Shown: positions 8,206-16,935 of the stretch, one piece after another
How positions within the stretch are numbered: position 1 is the stretch's first letter
How the letters are laid out: each line of letters opens with the position of its first letter
NCBI RefSeq assembly: GCF_014647875.1
Contig: NZ_BMQA01000057.1
Location: forward strand, 1 to 38,555
Length of the DNA: 38,555 nt
Source of the DNA: Streptomyces brasiliensis
Lineage (GTDB): Bacteria; Actinomycetota; Actinomycetes; Streptomycetales; Streptomycetaceae
Direction of reading: 5' to 3'
Program-made: the position numbers and the translations under genes
The notes under the pieces: generated by a model
The model's database searches: none
Seen by the model: only the letters and a program-made list of their open reading frames with translations
What the model was told of the DNA's origin: nothing

Positions 8206-8806
8206 TACTTGAGGGCCTCGCGTGCAGGTCGCTGGAAACGGTGACCGCCCACCGCATTTCCCGCAGATGACCTCATCCCGGCCGGACCGGATCAGCGCGA
8301 CGTCCAGCAGAGCGGCAGCCCGCCAGTAGGCGTCGGGCTCGCCCACATCCAGCTGCGGGGTGTTCACTGGGTGTGGTGGTGGAGGGGACTGTGTCCCCGG
8401 GCCTCACCTTTTGCCCCGCGGTGGGGTTGAGCTGCCAGCAGACGGCGGATTTCGGCTGCTGCGATGCCGCGGGACATCTCCTCGCGTCCGCCGCCGGTCA
8501 GATGCCGTGCTGACCGCCGCTGCGGGGCCTGGCGGACGCCGCCGCACGCCGCTGAGCCGGCGAACCGCAGACCATGCACGCGTTCGGCTACCCCTCGGCG
8601 CCGACTGCAACACGGCTGAGAGCGCACGCTGAGTAGACCGAATGAGCCCACGTCAAGGCCGCTGCGTCGGGGAGGCCCGATGGAGAACGGGCAGCGGATG
8701 ACGGCGGCGTCCTGGGGGAGGGCGTCGTCTTCGAAGGTCGCATGGCGCCGTGATGTCGCACCTTTGACTACTGACATGCCGTTAAAAACAGGTCACTGCA
8801 GCACCG
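8206..8806. other. gene-poor stretch, possible Doc/Fic-like scrap on the minus strand
   Basis: No complete gene is supported. On the minus strand, 8367-8270 reads NTPQLDVGEPDAYWRAAALL, which resembles the TP...YxRAAALL segment of Streptomyces Doc-type toxins (compare the better preserved copy near 35.1 kb). It then drifts into unrelated sequence. The remaining bases show open frames only as expected by chance in high-GC DNA. Confidence 0.3.
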
Positions 8807-8866
8807 TTGACACCGGTTACGTGACACCACTAATTTCCGTCCAAGATTTCGAATGACATACGAAAT
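8807..8866 (+). promoter_or_regulatory. candidate HrdB-type promoter with adjacent inverted-repeat operator
   Basis: TTGACA at 8807-8812 is followed after 18 bases by TAATTT at 8831-8836, a fair vegetative-type promoter. Just downstream, ATTTCG (8846-8851) and CGAAAT (8861-8866) form a perfect 6-base inverted repeat across 9 bases, placed where a repressor would block initiation. The patch is clearly AT-richer than its surroundings. It faces the GH51 gene, whose start is about 330 bases downstream, with an IS5 remnant in between. Inference from pattern and position only. Confidence 0.4.
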
Positions 8867-8974
8867 ATCGAACAATGGGTTCTGGAGCAGCCTGACCGAA
8901 GCTCCGGTGCACGCCGGCGAAGGGCATGCCAGACGAGGGGAGACCCGAAGGAGGCGTCCAATACCTTCCACCGG

Positions 8975-9095
8975 CAGGTCCGCGCGCGTCGAGCACGTCT
9001 TCGCTCGCACGAAGTACTGGAAGATGCTCCGCGACTGCCGCCCGAAAGACGACGGCGTACACCGCCCGATACGGGCATCACCCGCCTCCATAACC
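8975..9095 (+). pseudogene. IS5-family transposase, C-terminal scrap
   Basis: ARVEHVFARTKYWKMLRDCR with DDGVHRPI matches the end of IS5-group transposases (RVEHVFARMKxWKILRDCR), including the catalytic glutamate of the DDE triad. Only about 35 residues remain, with no start and a degraded end. It is a different subgroup from the remnant at 433-740. It sits between the candidate promoter at 8807-8866 and the GH51 gene. Confidence 0.65.
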
Positions 9096-9198
9096 ACTCA
9101 GCCACCGGATAGACCACACAGCCAGTCCGTAACCAGGCCAGCGAGCACCGACCCGGAGCCCGTTTTCGGGACAAGTCCTAATTCAGGGAGGCCAGCGA

Positions 9199-11220
9199 AT
9201 GAGCAAGCAGCAGTCGCGACGGGATGTTCTGCGCTTGGGTGGCGGGCTCGCCGCCACCGTCGCTGCAACCGGCGGCTTGATCGCACAGGGCGCGGCCGGC
9301 GCCCAGGCAGCAGCGAGCGGCCCGCTGACGCTGACCGTTGACACGCTCCATGCGGGTCATGGCGTCAGCCCCACGCTTTACGGGGTCTTCTTCGAGGAGA
9401 TCAACTACGCCGGCGTCGGCGGGCTGTACGCGGAACTGATCCGCAATCGCGCGTTCATGGAGAGCCCGACCACGCCGGCGTGGTGGACGGTCGTACAGGA
9501 CCGCGGCGGATCGGCCACCGCATCGCTGGATGCCGCCAACCCGCTGAATGACACACTGACCAGATCACTGCGCCTCGAGGCGCACTCAGTGGACGCCGAG
9601 CAGCGGATCGGCATCTCCAACGGCGGGTATTTCGGCATCCCGGTGGTGCCGGGACGCCATTATCAGGTGTCGTTCTTCGCCAAGGCCGACAACGGGTTCA
9701 CCGGACCGCTCAGCGTCAGCCTGGAGGATGCGACCGGACGGCGGGTGTTCGCCAGCGCGCGCGTGCGCGGGCTGACCACGCAGTGGAAACACTTCACGGC
9801 AACGCTGAAGGTCCCGCCCGGCGGGTCACAGTCGACCGACAACCGGCTTGTCATCGGCATCGACCGGAAACACGGTATGCCGACGCAGGTCGCGCCCGGC
9901 ACATCGGTGTGGCTACAGGTGGTGTCGCTCTTCCCGCCCACCTACAAAGACCAGCCCAACGGACTGCGACCAGACATGGTGCACCAACTGAAGGAACTGC
10001 GGCCGAAGTTCCTTCGCTTCCCGGGCGGAAACTACATCCAGGGACTCTACGACCCGGACGATCCATGGGGCACTCGCTTCGACTGGAAGAAGTCCATCGG
10101 CCCGATCTCCGAGCGCCCAGGACACTACAACGCATCCTGGTTCTACTGGTCAGACGACGGCCTCGGCCTGTACGAGTACCTCCGGCTGGCCGAGGACCTG
10201 GATGCGACTCCGGTGATCGGTGTCTTCGACGGATTCAGCATCGATCGTTCAAAGACCGCTGGGGGACGAGAGATCGTACCCGAGCCGGATCTCGGGCCGT
10301 ACGTACAGGACGCACTGGACCTGATCGAGTACGTGATCGGACCGGTGAATTCTGCCTGGGGTGCGCGGCGGGCCGCAGACGGCCACCCGGCGCCGTTCAC
10401 GACTCCCCTCATCGAGATCGGCAACGAGGACGGCGCGCGGGGCGGGGCGCCCACGTACGACGCCTACCGCTATCCGAAGTTCTATGACGCGATCAAGAAG
10501 GCGTATCCACAGGTGACCACGATCGCCACGACGGGTGTGACCAGCCGGCCGATCGAGATCATCGACGAGCACATTTACACCTCTCCGACGTCCTTGGAGG
10601 GTCAGGCCAACCGGTACGACACCTACGACCGCAACGGGCCCAAGGTATTCGTCGGCGAGTACGCGGCGAGGCACGGTGACTCTGAGGACATCTCGACGGG
10701 TCCGCTCGGCTACTCGCTCGGCGAGGCCGCCTTCATGACCGGCCTGGAGCGCAACTCCGACATCGTCATCATGGGGTCCTACGCGCCGCTCTTCTCCTTC
10801 GTCGGCCAGACGCAGTGGGGGTTCAACATGATCGGCTTCGATCAACTGGCGTCCTACGGCGGGACCTCCTACTACGTCCAGAAAATGTTCGCCCGCAATG
10901 TCGGTGACAAGATCCTGCCGGTCTCCTCGGAAGGAACGGGGCTGTTTTGCTCCAGTTCCATCAAGACAGCGACCGGCGACGTCTATACAAAGATCGTCAA
11001 CACATCGAACGTCACTCAGTCCATCGACCTTGTCTTTGCCGGAAGCAAAGCCACGAAGGCTCGCGTCCAGGTGCTCAGCGACCCTGACCCGGCCGCGTCC
11101 AACACCCTCGACAATCCGACGAGGGTCACGCCGTGCGACCTCGCCCTCCGCGGCGCCGGAGGACGCTTCAGGTACGAGGTTCCGGCGAACTCCCTGTCGG
11201 TGGTGACAATCCAGAGGTAG
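9199..11220 (+). CDS. secreted GH51 alpha-L-arabinofuranosidase
   Basis: A 673-residue Tat-exported glycoside hydrolase of family 51, which releases arabinofuranose from arabinoxylan, arabinan or pectin side chains. The signal peptide has the twin-arginine motif SRRDVLRLGGG followed by an Ala/Gly-rich h-region ending near AQAAA (about residue 40). The family start PTLYGVFFEEINYAG (58-72) is followed by a jelly-roll carbohydrate-binding-like segment (about 90-245). The (beta/alpha)8 catalytic domain has LRFPGGNYI. The acid/base is Glu410 in LIEIGNED and the nucleophile Glu487 in KVFVGEYAA. The C-terminal beta domain ends with NSLSVVTI. AGGGAGG at 9185-9191 sets the ATG. It looks fully functional. 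The GH78 gene downstream on the other strand supports a role in plant cell-wall glycan use. Confidence 0.93.
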   Translation: MSKQQSRRDVLRLGGGLAATVAATGGLIAQGAAGAQAAASGPLTLTVDTLHAGHGVSPTLYGVFFEEINYAGVGGLYAELIRNRAFMESPTTPAWWTVVQDRGGSATASLDAANPLNDTLTRSLRLEAHSVDAEQRIGISNGGYFGIPVVPGRHYQVSFFAKADNGFTGPLSVSLEDATGRRVFASARVRGLTTQWKHFTATLKVPPGGSQSTDNRLVIGIDRKHGMPTQVAPGTSVWLQVVSLFPPTYKDQPNGLRPDMVHQLKELRPKFLRFPGGNYIQGLYDPDDPWGTRFDWKKSIGPISERPGHYNASWFYWSDDGLGLYEYLRLAEDLDATPVIGVFDGFSIDRSKTAGGREIVPEPDLGPYVQDALDLIEYVIGPVNSAWGARRAADGHPAPFTTPLIEIGNEDGARGGAPTYDAYRYPKFYDAIKKAYPQVTTIATTGVTSRPIEIIDEHIYTSPTSLEGQANRYDTYDRNGPKVFVGEYAARHGDSEDISTGPLGYSLGEAAFMTGLERNSDIVIMGSYAPLFSFVGQTQWGFNMIGFDQLASYGGTSYYVQKMFARNVGDKILPVSSEGTGLFCSSSIKTATGDVYTKIVNTSNVTQSIDLVFAGSKATKARVQVLSDPDPAASNTLDNPTRVTPCDLALRGAGGRFRYEVPANSLSVVTIQR

Positions 11221-11474
11221 TCGGACGCGAGGCTGAACTGGTGAGCTCGCGGTCGAACGCACAATCGCCTGGCTCAGCTGATGCCGGCGCCCGCACCGCC
11301 GCCACGAACGCCGACCCGACTACTTCCTGGCTTTCGCCTCACACGCGGCCACACTCATCTGCTACCGCAGACAGCCGAGCTCTGCGAGGCCCGCACTGTC
11401 GGGCCGGGCCCAGACGTGATGGCCACCGCGCTGTGCCACATCGCGGTTGACGATCGACGAGACCCGGGAGGTGT
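11221..11474. other. intergenic region downstream of GH51
   Basis: No gene is supported on either strand. I see no clear intrinsic terminator after the GH51 stop. Confidence 0.4.
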
Positions 11475-12054
11475 TTTTCAGGTCTGTCCACCCTGGTTCC
11501 GGCGGTGGTCTGTGCGGTTCTCGTCCTGGTGATCTACGCGCTGGGCCGGGATGCCTCGTTGGCGCCGCAGGCTTTGTTCGTGCTCGTGGTCACGGTCGGC
11601 CTGGCGCTCTACGGGGCTTCCGCCTTCGCAGAGGTGGTGGTGCCACGGCCAGGGCCCTGGCCTGTGCGGCCTGCGAGCCTGGCCCTGTGCGCAAGCGGTA
11701 TGCCCTGCTGTATGACCCGCCCTGGGGCGGAGTCGCCTTGCTGGTGCTGTTCCCGGTCGGCGGGGCGACGACGTCCGGCCCGAAGCGGTACTGGAGCTCT
11801 GGCCTCTGCCGCTGCCTCAGCCCGGGTTCCCGGGGCAGCGAGGGCTCCCGGCCGACCTGTCCGTGGAGCTGGCCGGCTACCTCGAAGTCCGCGACCGGAC
11901 GGACGAGTCGCCGATGGGTGTCCCGTGGATCGACGGGCGCGCGTGCCGGCCGAAGCATTCCTATGGCCCCGACGACCTGAAGGGGGAGGAGGGCCGAGCC
12001 TTGATGGCCCGGCTGCTGGCCGAGGCGGGGGACGGGGAAGCGATAGCGTCGTGA
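11475..12054 (+). pseudogene. membrane-anchored hypothetical protein, two frameshifts
   Basis: Three plus frames read in sequence as one plausible protein. A membrane segment comes first (VCAVLVLVIYALGRD, LFVLVVTVGLALYGASAF), then after a shift near 11650-11690 VRKRYALLYDPPWGGVALL. After a second shift at the GGGG run 11762-11765 it continues DDVRPEAVLELWPL and LSVELAGYLEVRDRTDESP, ending at 12054. Both shifts are of the one-base-loss type; adding a G at 11762-11765 restores the frame there. I recognise no family. Confidence 0.4.
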
Positions 12055-12141
12055 CCTCCTTGCGGGACGGGCGGACAGGCGAGGCGAGCGGGATGACCGG
12101 GACGCGGAGCGGTGCGCAGGTTCGTTGGGCGCTGCGCAGTT

Positions 12142-12672
12142 TCATGGTCGACGACAAGCGAGACATCCCTGGATCACATCACCGAGCGCGGCAGCCCCCT
12201 CCACCAAGGACCGCGGATGCGCGAAGACATCTCGCAACCGGCCCGGACGGGTTCTGCCTGCGCAGCGGGGATGGCAGTATCCGGACAGCCAGCGCACGTT
12301 GTCCACCACCACCGGATCCGCAACAGGCTCCACCCGGTAGTGCCACCCCACCTCCTGCACACAGGCCCTCAACACCTCCTGCATACAGGCGAGTTGGCGC
12401 GGCGAGTCACCTGGACCGAGGCAGTCGGCGAGCACATGGCCTCCGCCGGGAAGACGTGCGATCAGCTGCGGAGCATGGGCCACGACCCGTCCGCCGTCCC
12501 GCCACACGAATTCCAGCGGGCAGCATGCCAGGTCCACCACCTCAGGGCCGTGGCCCAGCAGCATCAGGCGGTCCCGCATCGCGGCGCTCCCGTAAGCCAC
12601 CAAGCGGCCCGTGGTGGCCGCCCACCACCATGCAGGAGCCAGCCGCTTGCCCCGGCTGTGATGTGCTGGTGA
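12142..12672 (-). pseudogene. TnsA-like transposase endonuclease subunit, 5'-truncated, catalytic residues altered
   Basis: The minus frame from about 12672 reads RGKRLAPAWWWAATTGRLV, then RDRLMLLGHGPEVVDLA, FVWRDGGRVVAHAPQ, CVQEVGWHYRVEPVADPV and NVRWLSGYCHPRC. This is the layout of actinobacterial TnsA-like heteromeric transposase endonucleases (PD-(D/E)XK fold). The usual HxPDF/Y, carrying the catalytic Asp, is HAPQ here, and the usual VDVR/QVK strand reads VLADC. No start codon or ribosome site is visible upstream, and an in-frame stop lies just before 12672. It ends at GDVIQGCLACRRP, short of the family's usual C-terminus. Probably inactive; no TnsB-like partner is present. Confidence 0.55.
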
Positions 12673-12699
12673 TCATGGTGTGTGGGATAGGTCGTGTGC

Positions 12700-12890
12700 T
12701 GGGGTTGTGCAGTTCGGCTGAGCCGGACCTGAGCTACGCCGTGTACTGCGACCGCACCAACACGCCCTGGCGCTCCACGCAGCAGGGGGAACTCGCGTGG
12801 ACTGCAGACCAGGCCGAGCGCCGACGGCGCGGGGAAACCGACGAGGACCCCTTCGAGGCGTACAACCCGTTCCGCCAAGGCCGCCACTGA
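12700..12890 (+). pseudogene. hypothetical protein, C-terminal fragment
   Basis: The last ~60 residues of a long chimeric plus frame look like genuine protein: AEPDLSYAVYCDRTNTPW, AWTADQAERRRRGETDEDP and FEAYNPFRQGRH before a stop at 12888-12890. The preceding part of the frame is only the reverse of the TnsA-like gene. No start or family can be assigned. The polar, charged C-terminus suggests a cytoplasmic protein. Confidence 0.25.
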
Positions 12891-13024
12891 CCAGTGCGCC
12901 CGAAGCGTTCAGGAGACTGAACGCCGTAGCGGTGATCCCTGCTCGGATACTCCTCGGACCCCAACCTCGAGTGAAGGGTCCTCGCCTGGAACTGGGGTCT
13001 CCGTTACTACGAAGACCCCTGGAT

Positions 13025-13297
13025 GTGACGTCGTTCGTGGGCGTCACCGGCTACAGCATCACGCTGTACGACGCGGACGGCGTCTCGGTGGGTGGCGAAG
13101 ACGGCGGCACCGGCCCCGTCACCAGCGAAGAGCTCAAGCTGAACGTGCCGCTGCACGAAGGTCTGGCCCCGGACGTCTACGCGGTCGGCTTCACCCTGTT
13201 CCACGCCGGCGGCCTGCATTCCCAGTACGGCTACCCCGATGGCGGCGGGCTTCCGGTGCCCGGCGGGCCGTTGCTGATCACGGTGACGGATGGGTGA
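13025..13297 (+). CDS. hypothetical protein, possibly C-terminal fragment
   Basis: About 90 residues from a possible GTG start at 13025: TSFVGVTGYSITLYDADG, then SEELKLNVPLHEGLAP, VYAVGFTLFHAGG and LPVPGGPLLITVTDG. The alternating hydrophobic pattern suggests a beta-sandwich fold. No ribosome site precedes the GTG and I do not recognise the family, so it may be the end of a larger truncated gene. It converges on the GH78 gene and shares the terminator at 13315-13353. Confidence 0.35.
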   Translation: MTSFVGVTGYSITLYDADGVSVGGEDGGTGPVTSEELKLNVPLHEGLAPDVYAVGFTLFHAGGLHSQYGYPDGGGLPVPGGPLLITVTDG

Positions 13298-13314
13298 TCG
13301 TCCGGATCACAGAG

Positions 13315-13353
13315 GCAGGTGCCCCGACCGGCGGTCGCGGTCGGGGCACCTGC
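13315..13353. terminator. strong bidirectional hairpin terminator
   Basis: CAGGTGCCCCGACC (13316-13329) pairs perfectly with GGTCGGGGCACCTG (13339-13352) across a 9-base loop. A further G-C pair at 13315/13353 makes a 15-base stem. It lies between the convergent small gene ending at 13297 and the GH78 gene ending at 13373, so it can serve both. It has no T-run, as is common for Streptomyces terminators. Confidence 0.75.
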
Positions 13354-13372
13354 TGGTGCGGTGCACCGGTCG

Positions 13373-16300
13373 TCAGCTCAGCCGCGAGCTGAGTGCGTAT
13401 GTGCCCGGGCCCACGGCGTAGACGGCATAGCCGTCCGCGAAGCCCTTGAACACGGCCGCATGTGACGCCGACACAGGGCGGCCATCGAGCCGGACCCTGT
13501 TCGGGTGGACGGCGGGCACGTGGATCTCGGCTGCCGTGTTCGCCGGGATCGTGACGTCGAGTGCGAGGTCTGCGCTGTCCGGCCCGGAGATCCGCCAGGC
13601 GCTGCTGATCCGCCCGCGCGGCCCCTCGTAAGAGCCCTCGACATGGGTCAGTGGGTGTTCCGGCGTCCCCACCAGCTTCGGCTTCACCGCTATGCGCTCG
13701 TACGCGATCGAGTCCGGCGCGTGCTGGATGCCCGCCAGGCCCGCGCTGAACCACTCGTCGATCTGGAGCAGGATCATGTGGTTCAGCGAGGAGTTGTTGT
13801 CCGGCGCGTACCAATGCTCCGGAACCGTCGTCATGCCCTTGGGATTGGAGACGGTCGGGAGCAGGAAGGAGCCATACCCCGGGCGTGTGTCCTCGTGCAG
13901 GACCTCCCAGATGACGTCGTCACGGCCGGCGGCGCCCAGCGCCCGGAACGTGGGGCCAAGCGAGATCGTCCCGCCGCTGACGTGCGGGCCGCCGCCGTTC
14001 GGGTGGTAGTCCCGGATCCGGCGGACCAGGTCGCGCAGGACGTGCTGTTCCTGCCCGCGCGGGACCAGGCCGGCTTCCAGGGCGAGCGCGTTCGCCGCCT
14101 GGGTGCCTGCCGTGCCCGCGTTGCCGTCGTTGGTGTAGGTGCGGAGTTCGTCGTTGAAGAAGCGGTTGTTGAACGCGGTCTTGATCGCGCCGGCCAACGC
14201 CCGGTAGCGGCCGGCGTCGGAGTCCTTGCGCAGGTGGGCGGCCATCTGCGCGAGCCGGTCGGTCATGAGGTAGTACGCGTACGTCCCGACCAGGAGCCCG
14301 GGGGTGCTCTCGTCGTGGGCGACCCAGTCCTTGAGCGGGCCGTTCACCAGGTGTTCGTCTGCTCCCGAGCCGGCCTGGGTCGTGCGTACGTAGTCGTGAT
14401 ATTCGGTCATGGACTGGTAGTGCACTGCCATGGTCTCCGTGTCGCCGTGGTGCCGCCACAGCCACCACGGCGCGAGGATCACCGCGCTGCCCCAGTTGAT
14501 GTCGTTCCGGTACATCGCCCACTGGCCGTCGAAGACCGGGAACTCCGGCGTGTGTTCGGGTACGAGCCCGGCATCCGGCCCGTCGACGAGCTGGGACTCC
14601 CGCATCACCTGCACCATGTGCGGCAGATAGTCCGACATGTCGAAGTTGCGGTCGATGGCGGGCATCGAGTGGAGCATGTCGGCCAGCCAGCCCAGCTTCT
14701 CCCGGCCCGGGCAGTCCGTGAAGATCGACATCATGTTGCTGGCGATCGAGTACCGGCTCATCCGGTGCAGCCGGTTGACCCGCTCACTGGAGGTGGACAC
14801 GTCGCCGGAGACCCGCGCCGAAGCGCGGACGTGGCGTGCCGTCACGGTGCCGGTGTCCGGCTGGTAGCCGGAGGGGAGGCCGGTGACCTGGATGTACTGG
14901 AAGCCGTGGTAGCCGAACTGGGGGCGCCACGTCTCGCCGTCCGCCGCGCCGAAGGTGGTGTACGTGTCGAGGATGCCCTTGCCCGACCCCAGGCTCGCCG
15001 AGTCGACGGTGCCGTCGGCTTTCAGCGACTCGGCCGGCTGCATCCTGACCACGGTGCCGGCCGGTAGCGATCCGTCGACGTGCAGCTCGGGCAGGGCGGC
15101 GGCGTTCTGCCCGAAGTCGAACACCCAGGTGCCGGAGAGGGGTTCAGTGATCGCGGCCGGGGAGACGGTATCCACGATCGTCACCGGCTGCGCGCGGCGC
15201 CACCTGAGCTTCGTCGCGAGGTTGGGCGGCGGGGCGATACCGGCGGCTGTCCAGCCGGTGGGTGAGCCGTCGCGCCGCTTCGCGCTGTCGGTCAGATCCG
15301 CTCCCGGGAGATCCCATCCCTGCTGCTCGCGGCGGGCGTCGTAGTCGCTGCCGGCGTACCAGTTGTCGGTGACGGTGGGGCCGAGGGCCGTACGCCACTT
15401 CTCGTCGGTTACGTATGTATCGGTGTGGCCGTCCGTGTAGACGATCTCCAGGCGGGCGATGAGGCGGGGGCTGATCGCGGTGATCGTGGCGTTGGGGGTG
15501 CCGGAGCGGGTGACGGTGGCGCCGGAGGCGTGCTGCTCGGCCAGCGGCCTGTCGAAGGTGATGTCCGTGCCGACGGCGGTGATAACCCGGCTCTCGAGGC
15601 GGGCGCCGCCGTCGCCGGTGTCGATGTTGAGCGTGGCGCCGACGGCGAAGCCGCTCACGTCGGCTACGCGTACGGTCGTGTCGCCGGGGGCGGCCGGGGC
15701 CGTGAGCGTCGTCCGCTTCGCGACCGTGCTGGTGTACTTGCGGTACACGCTCGTCCGGCCCACGGCGGCGTTGGTGACGGAGCCGACGTTGGTGACGCCG
15801 TTGCCGAGCTGGACTCCGAGGGTGTTCGGGCCGGTGGCCAGAAGGGCGGTGACGTCGTAGGTGCCGGCCTCGACCGACTGCTGGGGGTTGGTGTTGCCCG
15901 GCTCGAGCACCGCGTCGGATATGTGGTGGCCGTTCACCGTGGCTACGTAGATGCCGAGGCCGGCGAGGTAGAGCCGCGCGTGATCGACGCGCCGGTCGCC
16001 GTCGAGCGCGAAGGCCCGGGCGAAGACGGGCAAGGGGTCGGCGTCGCTCCGGGAGGCGTGCTCGATCCACCGGGCCGGCGACCAGTCCTCCGGGTCGAGC
16101 AGACCGGCCTCCCAGGAGGAAGGGGAACTCCAGTCGGAGACCCTGCCGTCGGCGTCCCGTACCCGCGCCTGCCATGCGGCCCGCTGGCGCGACTTGAGAG
16201 CCTTGCCGCCGTAGGCGACGCCGGACGAGGTGCTGGACTCGACCCAGCCGCTGTCCCACAGATCGGGGGTGGGCAGCAGGCCGGGAGAGCTGGCGACGCG

Positions 16301-16558
16301 GATCTGGTAGGCGCTTTGCATACCGTGCTCGAGTCGCCAAGCGAGGAGCGGGGTACGGTCGTCGACGCCCAGCGGCCGGTCGGATCTGCCGCCCATTGAC
16401 AGGCCGTCGACGGCGGTCGAGCCGGCTGACGCAGCCGTAGCGGTGCCGCCGAGGCCGGCACCCGATCCCATGACGGTCAGTCCGGTGACGGCGAGGGTGG
16501 CCGACTTGAGGAAGCGGCGGCGAGGCAGTCCCGTTGGTTCGTGCCGTGTCTCAGCCAT
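13373..16558 (-). CDS. secreted GH78 alpha-L-rhamnosidase
   Basis: A 1061-residue Tat-exported family 78 glycoside hydrolase, removing terminal rhamnose from pectin (rhamnogalacturonan), flavonoid glycosides or similar. The signal peptide is LPRRRFLKSATLAVTGLTVM. Beta-sandwich modules follow (LLAWRLEHGMQSAYQIRVAS, WIEHASRSDADPLPVFARAF with an Asn/Gly-rich VNGHHISDAVLEPGNTNP). The (alpha/alpha)6 catalytic domain holds DCPGREKLGWLAD (about residues 615-627), the family's acidic active-site motif, and later TTVPEHWYA. A C-terminal beta domain ends with GPGTYAL. The length is typical. Start ATG 16558 is followed directly by the Tat motif; the upstream AAGGAGCATGCTTC context gives a ribosome site. 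A LacI-type operator candidate lies 65 bases upstream. Confidence 0.92.
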   Translation of the reverse strand: MAETRHEPTGLPRRRFLKSATLAVTGLTVMGSGAGLGGTATAASAGSTAVDGLSMGGRSDRPLGVDDRTPLLAWRLEHGMQSAYQIRVASSPGLLPTPDLWDSGWVESSTSSGVAYGGKALKSRQRAAWQARVRDADGRVSDWSSPSSWEAGLLDPEDWSPARWIEHASRSDADPLPVFARAFALDGDRRVDHARLYLAGLGIYVATVNGHHISDAVLEPGNTNPQQSVEAGTYDVTALLATGPNTLGVQLGNGVTNVGSVTNAAVGRTSVYRKYTSTVAKRTTLTAPAAPGDTTVRVADVSGFAVGATLNIDTGDGGARLESRVITAVGTDITFDRPLAEQHASGATVTRSGTPNATITAISPRLIARLEIVYTDGHTDTYVTDEKWRTALGPTVTDNWYAGSDYDARREQQGWDLPGADLTDSAKRRDGSPTGWTAAGIAPPPNLATKLRWRRAQPVTIVDTVSPAAITEPLSGTWVFDFGQNAAALPELHVDGSLPAGTVVRMQPAESLKADGTVDSASLGSGKGILDTYTTFGAADGETWRPQFGYHGFQYIQVTGLPSGYQPDTGTVTARHVRASARVSGDVSTSSERVNRLHRMSRYSIASNMMSIFTDCPGREKLGWLADMLHSMPAIDRNFDMSDYLPHMVQVMRESQLVDGPDAGLVPEHTPEFPVFDGQWAMYRNDINWGSAVILAPWWLWRHHGDTETMAVHYQSMTEYHDYVRTTQAGSGADEHLVNGPLKDWVAHDESTPGLLVGTYAYYLMTDRLAQMAAHLRKDSDAGRYRALAGAIKTAFNNRFFNDELRTYTNDGNAGTAGTQAANALALEAGLVPRGQEQHVLRDLVRRIRDYHPNGGGPHVSGGTISLGPTFRALGAAGRDDVIWEVLHEDTRPGYGSFLLPTVSNPKGMTTVPEHWYAPDNNSSLNHMILLQIDEWFSAGLAGIQHAPDSIAYERIAVKPKLVGTPEHPLTHVEGSYEGPRGRISSAWRISGPDSADLALDVTIPANTAAEIHVPAVHPNRVRLDGRPVSASHAAVFKGFADGYAVYAVGPGTYALSSRLS

Positions 16559-16857
16559 GAAGCATGCTCCTTACGGTTGCGACTCCCCGGGCGCTGCGGC
16601 GCGTTGCTCCCGGGTTGCGTGGTGAATCGTTTCAATCTCCGCGTGCGTGTGTCTGAGGGTGGAGCTGAGGTATGGGGGGACCCTACAAGGCCCGGGAGTC
16701 CTAGCCCAGATACTGGGGAACAAGTAACCCGCCGGTAGTTTTCAGGGCTTCGCGGCTGTGGTCTTCTTGGGTCGGCGGGGACGGTCTTGGTCTTGTCGAG
16801 GTGCCCGTACAGCGAGCAATGCTCAGGACTTGTGGATCAGCCTCGGGAGCGCGCGAA
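16559..16857. other. upstream region of the GH78 gene
   Basis: No gene is supported here. The region holds the GH78 promoter on the minus strand with the LacI-type operator candidate, and then the boundary of the IS256 element near 16850. Confidence 0.5.
16623..16634. promoter_or_regulatory. LacI-type operator candidate for the GH78 gene
   Basis: TGAATCGTTTCA is a near-perfect palindrome with a central CG, the form of many LacI/GalR-family operators (TGAAACGTTTCA-like). It lies about 65 bases upstream of the rhamnosidase start, where a repressor controlling sugar-dependent induction would bind. No LacI-family gene is present in the window, so the regulator would act in trans. Confidence 0.5.
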
Positions 16858-16935
16858 GGGCGTACCTTCCCAGGTGATTGATCGAGAAGTCACCGAGTAG
16901 ACCTGCTTTGCAGCGCGGGTCGGGAAGGCACGCCC
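16858..16935 (+). repeat. inverted repeat enclosing the transposase leader and its ribosome site
   Basis: GGGCGTACCTTCCC (16858-16871) and GGGAAGGCACGCCC (16922-16935) are complementary with one mismatch (T/G) across 50 bases. The right arm ends directly before the transposase ATG at 16936 and contains GGGAAGG, the only ribosome-binding-like sequence at correct spacing. A transcript reading in from outside would fold the site into a stem. The left arm may also mark the IS terminal repeat. Confidence 0.55.

Noticed and set aside
8364..8777. Minus open frame of 137 codons
   Set aside because: A short AEIRRLLA segment resembles transposase tails, but nothing around it supports this.
13505..15067. 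Long plus-strand open frame of 520 codons across the GH78 gene
   Set aside because: It is antisense to the well-supported rhamnosidase; composition (many Arg, Val, His, Gly) is that of a reversed high-GC gene.
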